A stretch of 64,000 nucleotides of DNA. Source: Palsa-504 sp963787645 (GTDB taxonomy: Bacteria > Actinomycetota > Actinomycetes > Streptosporangiales > Streptosporangiaceae). Positions 8,866 to 19,519 of the stretch are shown in pieces. Position 1 is the first letter of the stretch. Each line of letters begins with the position of its first letter. A model generated the notes under the pieces. That model saw nothing but the letters and a program-made list of their open reading frames with translations. It did not search any database and was not told the DNA's origin. The stretch lies in assembly GCA_963787645.1 (NCBI GenBank), contig CAWBDS010000011.1:806001-870000 (forward strand). Reading direction: 5' to 3'. A program made the position numbers and the translations under genes.

Positions 8866-9402
8866 CTAGAGGGTCATGTCCAGGTGGGAGCCGGGGGGCG
8901 CGGACTCGAGCCAGGAGAGCAGCCCGGTGAGGGCCGACTCGGCCAGGGCCAGGTCCACGGTCCCGGGGCCGCCGGTCCCGAGGCTGCCGGTTCCGGGGCT
9001 GCCGGTTCCGAGGGCCGCACCGGGCGAGCCGGAACCGGGCGAGCCGGACCCAGCGCTAGGGGCGCCGAGCTGGCACTCGGCCACGATGCGGCCCGGGCCC
9101 AGGATGGTGACCTCTTGCGCGGTCGGCGGGCGGTGGGCTACCACGACCAGGTCGCGACGGGGGAAGGCCTGCTGGGGGCGCATCGACAGGCCGAAGATGC
9201 GGTACCAGCGGAACTCATCGAGCTGATAGGAGGCGATGCCCAGGCGCCACCCTCCGCCCGGGCAGCGCAAGCTGCACTCGATGGTGGCACCCCCGCGCTC
9301 GAGCAGGAACCGGCGCACGGCGATGCCAGAGGCGGCCAGCACGAGCAGGATCAGGAAGGCGGCGAAGAGCCAGGCCGCATCAAGCGCCAGCGCTTCGCCC
9401 AA
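8866..9402 (-). CDS. DUF2550 family membrane protein
   Basis: The 178-residue protein has one N-terminal membrane helix (WLFAAFLILLVLAASGIAV) and then the DUF2550 core with GGWRLGIASY and LDEFRWYRIFGLSMRP. DUF2550 genes follow atpC in many actinobacteria, as here (12 bases downstream), which makes it the last gene of the ATP synthase operon. Its biochemical role is unknown. A Gly/Ser/Pro/Thr-rich repetitive insert (GSPGSGSPG-type) occupies about residues 115-148 and is encoded by a short-period DNA repeat near 8965-9050. Confidence 0.85.
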   Translation of the reverse strand: MGEALALDAAWLFAAFLILLVLAASGIAVRRFLLERGGATIECSLRCPGGGWRLGIASYQLDEFRWYRIFGLSMRPQQAFPRRDLVVVAHRPPTAQEVTILGPGRIVAECQLGAPSAGSGSPGSGSPGAALGTGSPGTGSLGTGGPGTVDLALAESALTGLLSWLESAPPGSHLDMTL

Positions 9403-9414
9403 CCGTAACCTCCG

Positions 9415-9798
9415 TCAGGCCTGGCCTGCGGCCCGCAGCTGCGCTCTGGCGTACTTGGCGTCGGCGGGTTCCTCGGTGCCCGAACCAGCGTCGGCGAGCG
9501 CGGTGTCGAGCTCGCGGTTGGCTTCATCGGCGTTGATCTCGTCGGCGAGCAGAGCCTGGGCGGCCAGGACCGAGACCTTGTCGTCGGCCACGGACAGGAA
9601 CCCGCCGCTGACCGCGGCCCGGACCCGGTTGTCGTCGTTGACGATCTCGACCACACTGCCCTCGGCCAAGACGCCGAACACCGGCGAGTGGCCGGTCAGC
9701 ACGCCGATGTCGCCCTCGGTGGTCTTGGCGATGACCATGGTGGCCTCGCCCGACCACAGCTCGCGGTCGGGCACGACCAGCGCTACCCGCAGGGTCAC
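9415..9798 (-). CDS. atpC: F1Fo ATP synthase epsilon subunit
   Basis: The 127-residue protein has the epsilon beta-sandwich pattern: VALVVPDRELWSGEATMVIA, TTEGDIGVLTGHSPVFGVL and AVSGGFLSVADDKVSVLA, followed by a helical C-terminal region with ADEINADEANRELDTAL. Epsilon joins the central stalk to the c ring and regulates ATP hydrolysis. Its start overlaps the atpD stop by 4 bases (ATGA). Confidence 0.95.
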   Translation of the reverse strand: MTLRVALVVPDRELWSGEATMVIAKTTEGDIGVLTGHSPVFGVLAEGSVVEIVNDDNRVRAAVSGGFLSVADDKVSVLAAQALLADEINADEANRELDTALADAGSGTEEPADAKYARAQLRAAGQA

Positions 9799-11246
9799 TT
9801 CTCCAGCTCCCTGGCCTTCTTCTCCACGTCCTCGATCCCGCCCACCATGTAGAACGCCTGCTCGGGCAGGTTGTCGTACTGGCCCTCACTGATCGCCTTG
9901 AACGAGGAGATGGTCTCCTCCAGCGGGGTGAACACGCCCGGCTGCCCGGTGAACTGCTCAGCCACGTACATGGGCTGGGACAGGAACCGCTCGATCCGCC
10001 GGGCCCGCTGCACGGTGATCTTGTCCTCCTCGCCGAGTTCGTCGACGCCGAGGATGGCGATGATGTCCTGCAGTTCCTTGTACCGCTGCAGGATCCGCTG
10101 CACCTCGCGGGCCACGTCGTAGTGCTCCTGGCCGATGTACCTGGCGGCCAGGATCCGTGACGTGGAGTCTAGCGGGTCGACCGCCGGGTAGATCCCCTTC
10201 TCGGTGATGGCCCGGGACAGCGTGGTGGTCGCGTCGAGGTGGGCGAACACCGTGTGCGGCGCGGGGTCGGTGATGTCGTCGGCAGGCACGTAGATGGCCT
10301 GCATGGAGGTGATCGAGTGACCCCTGGTGGAGGTGATCCGCTCCTGCAGCTGGCCCATCTCGTCGGCCAGCGTGGGCTGGTATCCCACCGCCGAGGGCAT
10401 CCGGCCCAGCAGGGTGGAGACCTCCGAGCCGGCCTGGGTGAAGCGGAAGATGTTGTCGATGAACAGGAGCACGTCCTGCCCCTGCACGTCGCGGAAGTAC
10501 TCGGCCATGGTCAGCGCGGACAGCCCGACCCGCAGCCGGGTGCCCGGCGGCTCGTCCATCTGGCCGAACACCAGCGCCGTGTCCCGGATGACGCCGGACT
10601 CGGTCATCTCCAGGAACAGGTCGTTGCCCTCGCGGGTCCGCTCCCCCACCCCGGCGAAGACCGAGACGCCGCCGAAGTTCTGGGCGACGCGGCGGATCAT
10701 CTCCTGGATCAGCACGGTCTTGCCCACGCCAGCCCCGCCGAACAGCCCGATCTTCCCGCCCAGCACGTACGGGGTGAGCAGGTCGATGACCTTGATGCCG
10801 GTGGTGAACATCTGGGTTTCCGGCTCAAGCTGGTCCAGCGCCGGCGGATCGCGGTGGATGGGCCACCGCTCGGTGATGTTCAGCGAGGAGGTGGGCACGT
10901 CGAGGGATTCGCCCAAGGCGTTGAACACGTGGCCCTTGGTGACGTCGCCGACCGGTACCTCGATGGGCGCCCCGGTGTTGCTCACCTCGGCCCCGCGGAC
11001 CAGGCCGTCGGTGGGCTGCATGGAGATCGCGCGCACGATGTTATCGCCGATGTGCTGCTCGACCTCGAGCGTCAGCGTCCGGGTCTCCTCGCCCAGGTTG
11101 ACGTCCACGTGCAGCGCGTAATAGATCTCCGGCATGTGCTCGGCCGGGAACTCGACGTCCACGACGGGGCCGATGACCCGGGCCACCCGGCCGGTGCCCG
11201 CGGCAGCCTCGCCGCTCTCGGCGGTGTTTTCTGCGGTGGCGGTCAT
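9795..11246 (-). CDS. atpD: F1Fo ATP synthase beta subunit
   Basis: The 483-residue catalytic subunit carries the Walker A motif GLFGGAGVGKTVLIQE, Walker B VLLFIDNIFRFTQAG and the ALTMAEYFRD catalytic-site region, and ends with the usual helical domain. It makes ATP at the alpha/beta interface of the F1 head. The frame is open further upstream, but the ATG at 11246 follows GAGGAACAC and leaves a normal 7-base gap after atpG; the upstream extension would overlap atpG. Confidence 0.97.
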   Translation of the reverse strand: MTATAENTAESGEAAAGTGRVARVIGPVVDVEFPAEHMPEIYYALHVDVNLGEETRTLTLEVEQHIGDNIVRAISMQPTDGLVRGAEVSNTGAPIEVPVGDVTKGHVFNALGESLDVPTSSLNITERWPIHRDPPALDQLEPETQMFTTGIKVIDLLTPYVLGGKIGLFGGAGVGKTVLIQEMIRRVAQNFGGVSVFAGVGERTREGNDLFLEMTESGVIRDTALVFGQMDEPPGTRLRVGLSALTMAEYFRDVQGQDVLLFIDNIFRFTQAGSEVSTLLGRMPSAVGYQPTLADEMGQLQERITSTRGHSITSMQAIYVPADDITDPAPHTVFAHLDATTTLSRAITEKGIYPAVDPLDSTSRILAARYIGQEHYDVAREVQRILQRYKELQDIIAILGVDELGEEDKITVQRARRIERFLSQPMYVAEQFTGQPGVFTPLEETISSFKAISEGQYDNLPEQAFYMVGGIEDVEKKARELEK

Positions 11247-11253
11247 GTGTTCC

Positions 11254-12177
11254 TCACTCACTCGTTGCTCTCGCGCCAGACAGCGCGTTGGCGCCGCCGA
11301 CGATCTCGCTGATTTCCTGGGTGATCTCGGCCTGCCGTGCGTTGTTCGCCTCACGGGTCAGCGTCTCGAGCAGATCGTTCGCGTTGTCGGTGGCCGCCTT
11401 CATCGCGCGGCGGCGTGAGGCCAGTTCGGAGGCGGCCGCCTCGAGCAGCGCGTAGAAGATCCGGCTCGCCACGTACTGCGGCATCAGCGCGTCGAGCACG
11501 CTCTCCGGATCGGGTTCGAATTCGTACTGGGGCAGCGGCCCGGACGGGCTCGGCTCGTCGGTCTCCTCGATCTCCAGCGGCAGCAGCCGGCGCACCGCGG
11601 GCCGCTGGGTCAGCGCCGACACGAAGTCGGTGCCGACCAGGTGGATCTCGTCGACCTTGCTGTCGTCCTCGGCCCCGTCCTCACCGGCACCGAACGCGGC
11701 CAGCAGGACGTCGGCGATCGCCTTGGCGTCCCGGTACCGCGGCGTGGAGGAGAAGCCGTTCCACGTCTCGGCCATTTCCAGCTCGCGGAACCGGTGCCAG
11801 GAGATGCCCTTGCGGCCGGCCACGTAGAGCACCGGGGTGACGCCCCGGTCGCGCAGCGACTGGCGCAGCCGGGCCGACTCGCGGAGCACGTTGGAGTTGT
11901 AGGCGCCGGCGAAGCCCCCGTCGCTGGTCAAGATGAGGACCGCCGCCCGCTTCGGGTTCTGCGGCTCGGTGGTGAACGGATGGGTGACGTTGGTCGAGCG
12001 GCTGATCACCGCCTCCACCGCCCGGGTCAGCTCCCGGGCGTACGGCTCGGCGGCGCGCTGCTGCTGCTGGGCCCGGACGATCCGTGACGAGGCGATCAGC
12101 TCCTGGGCACGAGTGATCTTGGCGATGGACTGGACGGTGCCGATCCGCCGCCTGACCAGGCGAAGCTGTGCTCCCAT
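11254..12177 (-). CDS. atpG: F1Fo ATP synthase gamma subunit
   Basis: The 307-residue protein starts with the diagnostic GAQLRLVRRRIGTVQSIAKI and ITRAQELIAS, and ends with RRRAMKAATDNANDLLETL and RQAEITQEISEIVGGANAL, the two coiled-coil helices of the rotating central shaft. The central Rossmann-like part includes LTSDGGFAGAYNSNV. A 15-20 residue Glu/Asp-rich loop (GEDGAEDDSK) is an insertion common in actinobacteria. It lies 3 bases after atpA. Confidence 0.95.
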   Translation of the reverse strand: MGAQLRLVRRRIGTVQSIAKITRAQELIASSRIVRAQQQQRAAEPYARELTRAVEAVISRSTNVTHPFTTEPQNPKRAAVLILTSDGGFAGAYNSNVLRESARLRQSLRDRGVTPVLYVAGRKGISWHRFRELEMAETWNGFSSTPRYRDAKAIADVLLAAFGAGEDGAEDDSKVDEIHLVGTDFVSALTQRPAVRRLLPLEIEETDEPSPSGPLPQYEFEPDPESVLDALMPQYVASRIFYALLEAAASELASRRRAMKAATDNANDLLETLTREANNARQAEITQEISEIVGGANALSGARATSE

Positions 12178-12180
12178 GAC

Positions 12181-13863
<1,683 letters not shown>

Positions 13864-13914
13864 TGCCCTGCCCGTCTTGTCAACACTGTATGGTCGGATT
13901 CTTGCGCTGGCACG

Positions 13915-14730
13915 TTAGCTGGCCAGCCTGCGCCGGACGGCGGCCAGCCGGCTGGCCGCGGTCCCATCGATAAGCTCATCCCCGATTTCGACGGAAAGTC
14001 CACCAACCACCGAGGGATCGACGACGACATCCAGGTGAACGTCGTGTCCGTAGGAGCGGGCCAGCGCGTCGGCGAGACGCCTGCGCTGGCTCGCGGAAAG
14101 CTCGACTGCCGATCGCACCACCGCGATCAGCTGCTGCCGGTGCCGCGCCGCGATGTCGGCGCACACTTCCAGGGCGGCGTTCAGCGACCGCCCGCGCGGG
14201 TGAGCCACCATCTGCTCGATCAGGCCGAGCGTCACCGGGGTCACCTTGCCCTCGAGCAGGGCGGCGAGCAGCCGTCGCTTGCCCTGCTCGGGCAGCGACG
14301 GGTCGGCCAGTGCGGCGCGCAGGTCCGGGGTGGCCGTGACCACCCGGCCGAACCGGAACAGGCCGTCCTCCAGGTCATCGAGCCCGTTGTCCGCTTCGGC
14401 GGCCAGCACCGTGGCCTCGACCGCGAGCTCTTCGATCGCGTCCGGCAGGTCACCGGTGGACGCCCAGTGCGCCTCGGCGGCCGCCACGACCAGCGCCTCG
14501 GCGCGCTGGGTGATCTTCCCGTGCAGCAGCATCCCGGCCACCTCGCCCTTCTCCGCCGGGGGCTTGCCCGGGTCGGAGAGCGCACGCCGCAGCCCGTGCT
14601 CCGTGTCGAGCAGCCCGACCACCGCGAACAGCTCACTGGCCAGCCTGCCGGCCACGGTGGCGCTGGTGATGTGCTCGGCGGCCAGCAGCTCGCTCAGGTC
14701 GGCGAAGGAGGTCCTGCTCACACCGCGCAT
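13915..14730 (-). CDS. atpH: F1Fo ATP synthase delta subunit
   Basis: The 271-residue protein matches the actinobacterial delta subunit, which is longer than the roughly 177-residue form of E. coli because of an N-terminal helical extension. The conserved C-terminal part includes RHRQQLIAVVRSAVELS and DPSVVGGLSVEIGDELIDGT, then SRLAAVRRRL. It links the peripheral stalk to the top of F1. It lies between atpF and atpA in the canonical order. Confidence 0.94.
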   Translation of the reverse strand: MRGVSRTSFADLSELLAAEHITSATVAGRLASELFAVVGLLDTEHGLRRALSDPGKPPAEKGEVAGMLLHGKITQRAEALVVAAAEAHWASTGDLPDAIEELAVEATVLAAEADNGLDDLEDGLFRFGRVVTATPDLRAALADPSLPEQGKRRLLAALLEGKVTPVTLGLIEQMVAHPRGRSLNAALEVCADIAARHRQQLIAVVRSAVELSASQRRRLADALARSYGHDVHLDVVVDPSVVGGLSVEIGDELIDGTAASRLAAVRRRLAS

Positions 14731-14782
14731 GCCAATCTCCTCCCGGCCGTACTTCGGGGATTTATTCCGAACGGGCCGTGGC

Positions 14783-15319
14783 TCACGAGCTGGACACCTG
14801 CTCGAGGTCTTCCAGGAATCGGTCGACCATCCGGTTCTGCCGCGCGGTATCGGTGAGCGACTCGCCCACGATCCGGCTGGCCAGTTCGGTGGCCAGCGTG
14901 CCGACCTCGGTCCGCAGCGAGTTCAGCGCCTGCTGGCGTTCGGCCTGGATCTGGGTCTGCGCGGCCTCGGTCACCCGCCGCACTTCGGCCTGAGCCTGCT
15001 CGCGCATCTCGGCGATGATCTGCGCCCCCTGCTCCCGGGCCTCCTCGCGGAGCCGGGCGGCCTCGTGCCGCGCGTCGGCCAGCTGCTGGCGGTACTGCTC
15101 CAGCAGCGCCTGGGCCTCCTTCTGGGCCTCATCAGACCGCTGCAGGCCGCCCTCGATCGCCTCGGTACGCGCGGTCAGGATCTGCTGGATCCGGGGCAGG
15201 GCCAGCTTGGCCAGGAACCCGAACACCAAGGCGAACAGGATCGTGCCGATGATGAACTCCGGCCACGAGGGAAGCAGCGGGTTCGTCGACGCTGTGTTGT
15301 CAGCGAGGTGGTGGATCAT
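14783..15319 (-). CDS. atpF: F1Fo ATP synthase b subunit
   Basis: The 178-residue protein has one N-terminal membrane helix (FIIGTILFALVFGFLAKLAL) and then a long charged coiled coil (KEAQALLEQYRQQLADARHE and onward) forming the peripheral stalk. It ends with NRMVDRFLEDLEQV. The frame is open 33 codons upstream into the atpE region, but the ATG at 15319 is used because it follows an AGGAAGAG-type RBS and avoids overlap with atpE. Confidence 0.94.
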   Translation of the reverse strand: MIHHLADNTASTNPLLPSWPEFIIGTILFALVFGFLAKLALPRIQQILTARTEAIEGGLQRSDEAQKEAQALLEQYRQQLADARHEAARLREEAREQGAQIIAEMREQAQAEVRRVTEAAQTQIQAERQQALNSLRTEVGTLATELASRIVGESLTDTARQNRMVDRFLEDLEQVSSS

Positions 15320-15342
15320 CACGCACTCTTCCTGAACCGGGC

Positions 15343-15594
15343 TTAGCTGTACTTGAAGATGAACGGCGCCACGAGGCCGATCAGCGCGAGCGCCTCGGTC
15401 AGCGAGAAGCCGATCCACATGTAAAGGGAGATGCGGCCGGTGGCCTCAGGCTGCCGGGCCATGGCCTCGATCGCGTGGCCGAACACCAAGCCGATGCCGA
15501 TGCCCGGGCCGATGGCGGCCAGACCGTAGCCGACGGCGCCGATGTTGATGTTCAGCGTCGATCCGGCGGCGAGAGTAGCGGCGGCAAGTGACAT
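15343..15594 (-). CDS. atpE: F1Fo ATP synthase c subunit (proteolipid)
   Basis: The 83-residue hairpin of two membrane helices has the Gly-rich first helix (GYGLAAIGPGIGIGLVFG), the polar loop ARQPEA and the second helix GFSLTEALALIGLV with the proton-carrying Glu67. It forms the rotating c ring. It sits 37 bases downstream of atpB and is preceded by AAGGAAAG. Confidence 0.97.
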   Translation of the reverse strand: MSLAAATLAAGSTLNINIGAVGYGLAAIGPGIGIGLVFGHAIEAMARQPEATGRISLYMWIGFSLTEALALIGLVAPFIFKYS

Positions 15595-15631
15595 TGCTTC
15601 TTTCCTTTTCGTTGGTGAGGTCAGGTACGGG

Positions 15632-16438
15632 TTAGTGGGCCGGCTCCACGGAGCTGGCGATGTACGTGGCGGTCAGCGTGGTGAAGATGAACGCCTGCAG
15701 CAAGGTGACCAAGGTCTCCAGCAGGAAGACGAAGATGGCCAGCACGAAGGAACCCGCGGCGTAGAGCAGCCCGACGGACAGGGACAGCAGGTACCAGGTG
15801 GCGAGCGTGAAGATGGTCAGCAGCAGGTGGCCGGCGAACATGTTCCCGAACAGTCGCACCCCGAGGGTGAACGGCTGGAAGACGAAGAACCGCAGCAGCT
15901 CGACCGGGACCAGGATGATGTAGATCGGCCACGGCACGCCCGGCGGGATCATCGCCTTGAAGTAACCCCAGGCGCCCTGGTTCTTGAAGCCCAGGTACAG
16001 ATAGAGGAAGTAGACGATGAACACCAGCGGCCACACGAAGCCGATCCGGGACGGGACCGGGAACTGCAGGACCGGGATCAGCTCGAACACGTTCATGATG
16101 TAGATGAAGAAGAACAGCGACACCAGGAACGGCAGGTAGGAGTCGCCCTTGCGGCCCAGCGACGGACGCAGGATCTGGTCCCGCACGGCCAGGATCGCCA
16201 TCTCGCCGAGGCTCTGCATCTTGCCCGGGATCAGCGTCGGCTTCCGGAACGCCGCCCAGAAGAACGCGATCAGCACCAGCGCGCTCAAGATCGCGAGCAG
16301 CATCGGCTTGGTGAACCCGAACGAGCCGATGGTAAAGAACGGCTTCCAGTTGAAGTCCTGCAGACCGGGTGCGGGGAACCCGCACCCGTTGAAGATGTGG
16401 CAGCCGCCGCTGGCCAGGACTCCGACGTCACCGGTCAC
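15632..16438 (-). CDS. atpB: F1Fo ATP synthase a subunit
   Basis: The 268-residue integral membrane protein has five to six helices and the key sequence FTLGVRLFGNMFAGHLLL, in which the Arg is the essential proton-channel residue. AWGYFKAMIPPGVPWPIYI and VELLRFFVFQPF are also typical. The likely GTG start at 16438 overlaps the end of the upstream AtpZ/I-like gene by 11 bases. Confidence 0.95.
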   Translation of the reverse strand: MTGDVGVLASGGCHIFNGCGFPAPGLQDFNWKPFFTIGSFGFTKPMLLAILSALVLIAFFWAAFRKPTLIPGKMQSLGEMAILAVRDQILRPSLGRKGDSYLPFLVSLFFFIYIMNVFELIPVLQFPVPSRIGFVWPLVFIVYFLYLYLGFKNQGAWGYFKAMIPPGVPWPIYIILVPVELLRFFVFQPFTLGVRLFGNMFAGHLLLTIFTLATWYLLSLSVGLLYAAGSFVLAIFVFLLETLVTLLQAFIFTTLTATYIASSVEPAH

Positions 16439-16727
16439 CGGTAATCTCCTTCCGTGGCCGCTCGAGCCCTTGCTGCTGTATCCCTTGGCGGCCGAAGCGG
16501 TAGATGATGTAGCCGATCGAGATACCCAGTCCGAGCAGCATGCCGAGCGGGAACAGCAGCGCGACGTGCACGGCCCGGCCGATCAGCCAGCCGATGAGGC
16601 CGTAGGCGGCCATGCCGGCCAGCAGGTAGCTGAACACGGTCCAACCGGTTTCCAGGCCCTGGGCCCGGCCTTCCGCCGCGGCCTGCTTGCGCGCGCGGTC
16701 GACGGCCTCGTCGCCGTGGTCGGTCAT
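16428..16727 (-). CDS. AtpZ/AtpI-family small membrane protein
   Basis: The 99-residue protein has a hydrophilic N-terminus, then two membrane helices (VFSYLLAGMAAYGLIGWLIG and LLFPLGMLLGLGISIGYIIY) separated by a short loop, and a basic tail. This is the AtpZ/AtpI pattern: accessory proteins encoded at the head of atp operons and linked to c-ring assembly or Mg/Ca transport. It is one base from the preceding atpI-like gene and overlaps atpB by 11 bases. Confidence 0.85.
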   Translation of the reverse strand: MTDHGDEAVDRARKQAAAEGRAQGLETGWTVFSYLLAGMAAYGLIGWLIGRAVHVALLFPLGMLLGLGISIGYIIYRFGRQGIQQQGLERPRKEITGDR

Positions 16728-16728
16728 G

Positions 16729-17160
16729 TCACTCGCCTCGCCGGGCCGCGGGCTGCTGTGGCTGCGCTTCCGGCTCGACGTAGAGCATCTTGATCTTGAT
16801 CGCCACGACGGCCTGGGTAGCGCACCAAACCAAGATGCAGATGATCGCGGTGACCCCGAGGCAGCGGTCGCTGAACGCCGTCATCCCGTGCAGGGTGGAC
16901 ACCACCACGGCCAGGGCAATGATCTTGACCACGTAGGTGACCATGGCGGCCACCATCATGGCCTGCGGGCTGATCCGCGCGGCCCGCCCCACCACCAGTA
17001 CGCTGAGGCCGAAGAACACGGCCACGATGCCGACCCCGATCAGCGCCCCGTACAGTCCCTTGGCGCCGGCCAGCACACCGCACAGCGCGACCGTGATCGC
17101 GGCCGCGACGGCCGTCAGCGCTCCGGCGCGCCGGATGATGATGGCGTACTTCGCCAGCAT
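16729..17160 (-). CDS. AtpI-like ATP synthase I protein
   Basis: The 143-residue protein has four predicted membrane helices (for example ALTAVAAAITVALCGVLAGA and VAVFFGLSVLVVG) with a polar RAARISPQ loop. Position as the first gene of the atp operon and size match the actinobacterial AtpI-type protein, thought to help c-ring assembly. Its sequence is poorly conserved, so the name rests largely on context. It begins the ten-gene run to DUF2550. Confidence 0.8.
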   Translation of the reverse strand: MLAKYAIIIRRAGALTAVAAAITVALCGVLAGAKGLYGALIGVGIVAVFFGLSVLVVGRAARISPQAMMVAAMVTYVVKIIALAVVVSTLHGMTAFSDRCLGVTAIICILVWCATQAVVAIKIKMLYVEPEAQPQQPAARRGE

Positions 17161-17637
17161 TTACTTGGCTCCTGAGGGGTCGACAGCAACTACGCAGGCG
17201 CGGGAAGTTGCCCCGCGATCCTGGCAGGAGCCGGTCGCCGCACCGTAGGGCCGGTGCGGGTATCCGGTTGTGTTGACGAAACGTATCACGGGCCTCAACT
17301 TCGCCGTAGGGGGCCTGCTCGTGAAAGATATCACAAACTCCTTTGCTCTGTCTTTACCTGAGCGCGCACAATCTATGACCAATCTTGGACCGGGGCGGCG
17401 GTCCGGACCCTGCCGCTGCGATCAGCGCGGCCTGGGCGGGTTGGCCGCGGCCCGCAATTGCGCCCCTGATCAGCGGCCCACGTGCGGGGAAAGCCCTGCA
17501 AAGCGGACATTTCGCACGGGAGGTGGGAGGCGCCGGGCCGTGGCTGCCGACGCCGGAGCCGGGGTGAGGTCCGGCCCAGTCGGCAAAACGAAGGTAAAGA
17601 AAGGGTATAGCGCAGCGATCCAGGCCAGGTCCGGGCC
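17161..17637. other. Intergenic region upstream of the ATP synthase operon
   Basis: About 480 bases between the operon head and the end of the polyprenyl transferase gene. It should hold the atp promoter on the minus strand and the end of the upstream transcript. The part next to atpI, 17260-17400, is AT-richer than its surroundings (GATATC, TTTACC words), as promoters here often are, but I cannot fix -35/-10 boxes. No credible gene is seen. Confidence 0.5.
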
Positions 17638-19455
17638 CTACCAGGGCCGCAGGTCGCCGGGCGGGGGCGGCGAGAGCGGGTCCGGGGCCTCGGCGGGACC
17701 GGCGGCCGGGCTGTGGCCGCGGAGCCGGGACCCGTCGGGGAACGGACTGCCGTCCCTGAACGGGTCGCCGTCCTGGAACGGGCCGCCGTCCTGGAACGGA
17801 CTGCCGTCCCTGAACGGGCCGCCGTCCTGGAACGGGCTGCTGTCGTAGAGCGGGCTGGTGTCCTGGAACGGGTACCCGTTTGGGGCCTGGGCGGCGAACG
17901 GGGCTTGGTCGGCGAAGGCGCCCGCGGCTGGGACTGCGTACGGGCCTGGCGCGGCGAATGGGCGGGGCGTGGCGAACGGGTCGGGCTGCGGGAGGCGGCC
18001 GTTGCCGACGGGGCCGGGACCTAGCGGGTCGTCGGGGAGCGGGGCCTCGGGGAACCGGGTGGCCTTCGGGTATGGGGAGGCTTCGGGGTATCGGGTGGCT
18101 TCGGGGTATCGGGTGGCTTCGGGGTATCGGGTGGCTTCGGGGTATCGGGTGGCTTCGGGGTATCGGGTGGCTTCGGGGTATCGGGTGGCTTCGGGGTATC
18201 GGGTGGCTTCGGGGTATCGGGTGGCTTCGGGGAATGGGGCGCTTGGTGAGGCGGCGGGGGCGGGGGGGGCGGTGGTTGGCGCGCGGCGGGCGGTGGCTGG
18301 GCGGGCGGTGGCCGGGCGGGGTCGCGTGCGGCGGAACAGGCGCCAGGGGCGGAGGCGGGGCATGGTCACCGGGAGGAGGGTGAGGACCGCGACCACCGTG
18401 GCGACGAAGAACACGACCAGGCGGGTCCGGACCACCGACAGCGAGACGACCGTGACCGAGAACAGGGCCGCCCACAGGTACATGATCAGCACGCTCTGCC
18501 GGTAGGAGTGGCCGATGTTGAGCACCCGGTGGTGCAGGTGCTGGCGGTCGGCGGCCATCAGCGGCTTGCCCGCGCGGGTCCGGCGGATGACCGCGAACAT
18601 CAGGTCCGCGTACGGGATGACGAAGATCGCGGCCGGCACCAGCAGCGGCAGGAAGGTCGGGAACCGGTCCAGGGTGTTGCCGGAGTAGTGGGTCAGCAGG
18701 GTCGGGTCCAGCGACGCGGTGCTCGAGATCGGGCCGTAGGCCAGCATCAGGCCGAGCAGCATGGCGCCGATGTCGCCCATGAAGATCCGGGCCGGGTAGA
18801 AGTTGTGCGGCAGGAACCCCAGGCACATCCCGGCCAGCAGCGCCGAGGACACCGGGGCCAGCGACTGCGAGGAGGTCCCGATCGTCTTGATCAGCGTGTA
18901 CGAGTAGACCAGGAACGACAGCGCGGCCACGGCCACGATGCCGGCGGCCAGGCCGTCCAGGCCGTCGATGAAGTTGATGGCGTTGATCGTGACCACCACG
19001 AGCAAGATGGTCAGGGTCAGGCTCAGGTCCGGTTCCAGCGAGAACACGCCGCCGCTGGGCATCGGCAGCCAGGGCAGCGACTGGCCGCTCCAGACCAGGA
19101 TGCCGGCCGCCGCAACCTGCCCGGCCAGCTTGCTGATCGCGCTCAGGCCCCAGCGGTCGTCGATGAACCCGACCACCACCACGAACGCGCCGGCCAGCAG
19201 CAGCCCGATCGCGGTCTTGGACCCGGCCGCCTTAAAGGGATCCTGCAGGGAGGTCAGCCGGCTGGCGACGACCAGCCCGGCCACCAGCCCGCCGTACATG
19301 GCCAGGCCGCCGAGCAGCGGGGTCGGCTCGGTGTGAGTGTCCCGGGCCCGGGGCGCGTGAATCGCGTGGGTCCCGACCGCCACCCGGCGCACCAGCGGGG
19401 TGAGCAGGAAGGTCACCGCCGCGGTGACGAGCAGGACGAGGAGGTACTCGCGCAT
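17638..19455 (-). CDS. Polyprenyl-phosphate sugar-1-phosphate transferase (WecA/MraY family) with repetitive tail
   Basis: Residues 1-370 are a multi-pass membrane enzyme of the glycosyltransferase 4 family: GFIDDRWGLS, NAINFIDGLDGLAAG, HNFYPARIFMGDIGA and the cytoplasmic ADRQHLHHRVL loop, all marks of WecA/TagO-type enzymes that move HexNAc-1-phosphate from UDP-sugar to undecaprenyl- or decaprenyl-phosphate. In actinobacteria this gene lies between sua5 and the atp operon, as here. Residues beyond about 375 are an unusual low-complexity tail with Ala/Pro stretches, eight identical RYPEAT repeats and many PFQDGGPF/PFRDGSPF repeats. The tail is probably cytoplasmic and disordered. Total 605 residues versus about 370-450 for relatives. 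Confidence 0.88.
   Translation of the reverse strand: MREYLLVLLVTAAVTFLLTPLVRRVAVGTHAIHAPRARDTHTEPTPLLGGLAMYGGLVAGLVVASRLTSLQDPFKAAGSKTAIGLLLAGAFVVVVGFIDDRWGLSAISKLAGQVAAAGILVWSGQSLPWLPMPSGGVFSLEPDLSLTLTILLVVVTINAINFIDGLDGLAAGIVAVAALSFLVYSYTLIKTIGTSSQSLAPVSSALLAGMCLGFLPHNFYPARIFMGDIGAMLLGLMLAYGPISSTASLDPTLLTHYSGNTLDRFPTFLPLLVPAAIFVIPYADLMFAVIRRTRAGKPLMAADRQHLHHRVLNIGHSYRQSVLIMYLWAALFSVTVVSLSVVRTRLVVFFVATVVAVLTLLPVTMPRLRPWRLFRRTRPRPATARPATARRAPTTAPPAPAASPSAPFPEATRYPEATRYPEATRYPEATRYPEATRYPEATRYPEATRYPEATRYPEASPYPKATRFPEAPLPDDPLGPGPVGNGRLPQPDPFATPRPFAAPGPYAVPAAGAFADQAPFAAQAPNGYPFQDTSPLYDSSPFQDGGPFRDGSPFQDGGPFQDGDPFRDGSPFPDGSRLRGHSPAAGPAEAPDPLSPPPPGDLRPW
18089..18232. repeat. Eight perfect 18-bp tandem repeats inside the transferase gene
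   Basis: The unit TATCGGGTGGCTTCGGGG occurs eight times head to tail without mismatch, coding RYPEAT on the minus strand. Degenerate copies flank both ends. Such perfect repeats change length easily by replication slippage. Confidence 0.95.
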
Positions 19456-19519
19456 GCCGCCTCAGCGCATCGGGATCGGGATCGGACCGGCTTTCATCAC
19501 CGCCACTTTATGCCACCCG

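Noticed and set aside
10239..11312. Plus-strand frames across the atp genes
   Set aside because: Pure antisense shadows of atpD and its neighbours in high-GC DNA.
18089..18232. 18-bp repeats as CRISPR or integration hot spot
   Set aside because: They are contiguous, in frame and code RYPEAT; simple coding minisatellite.
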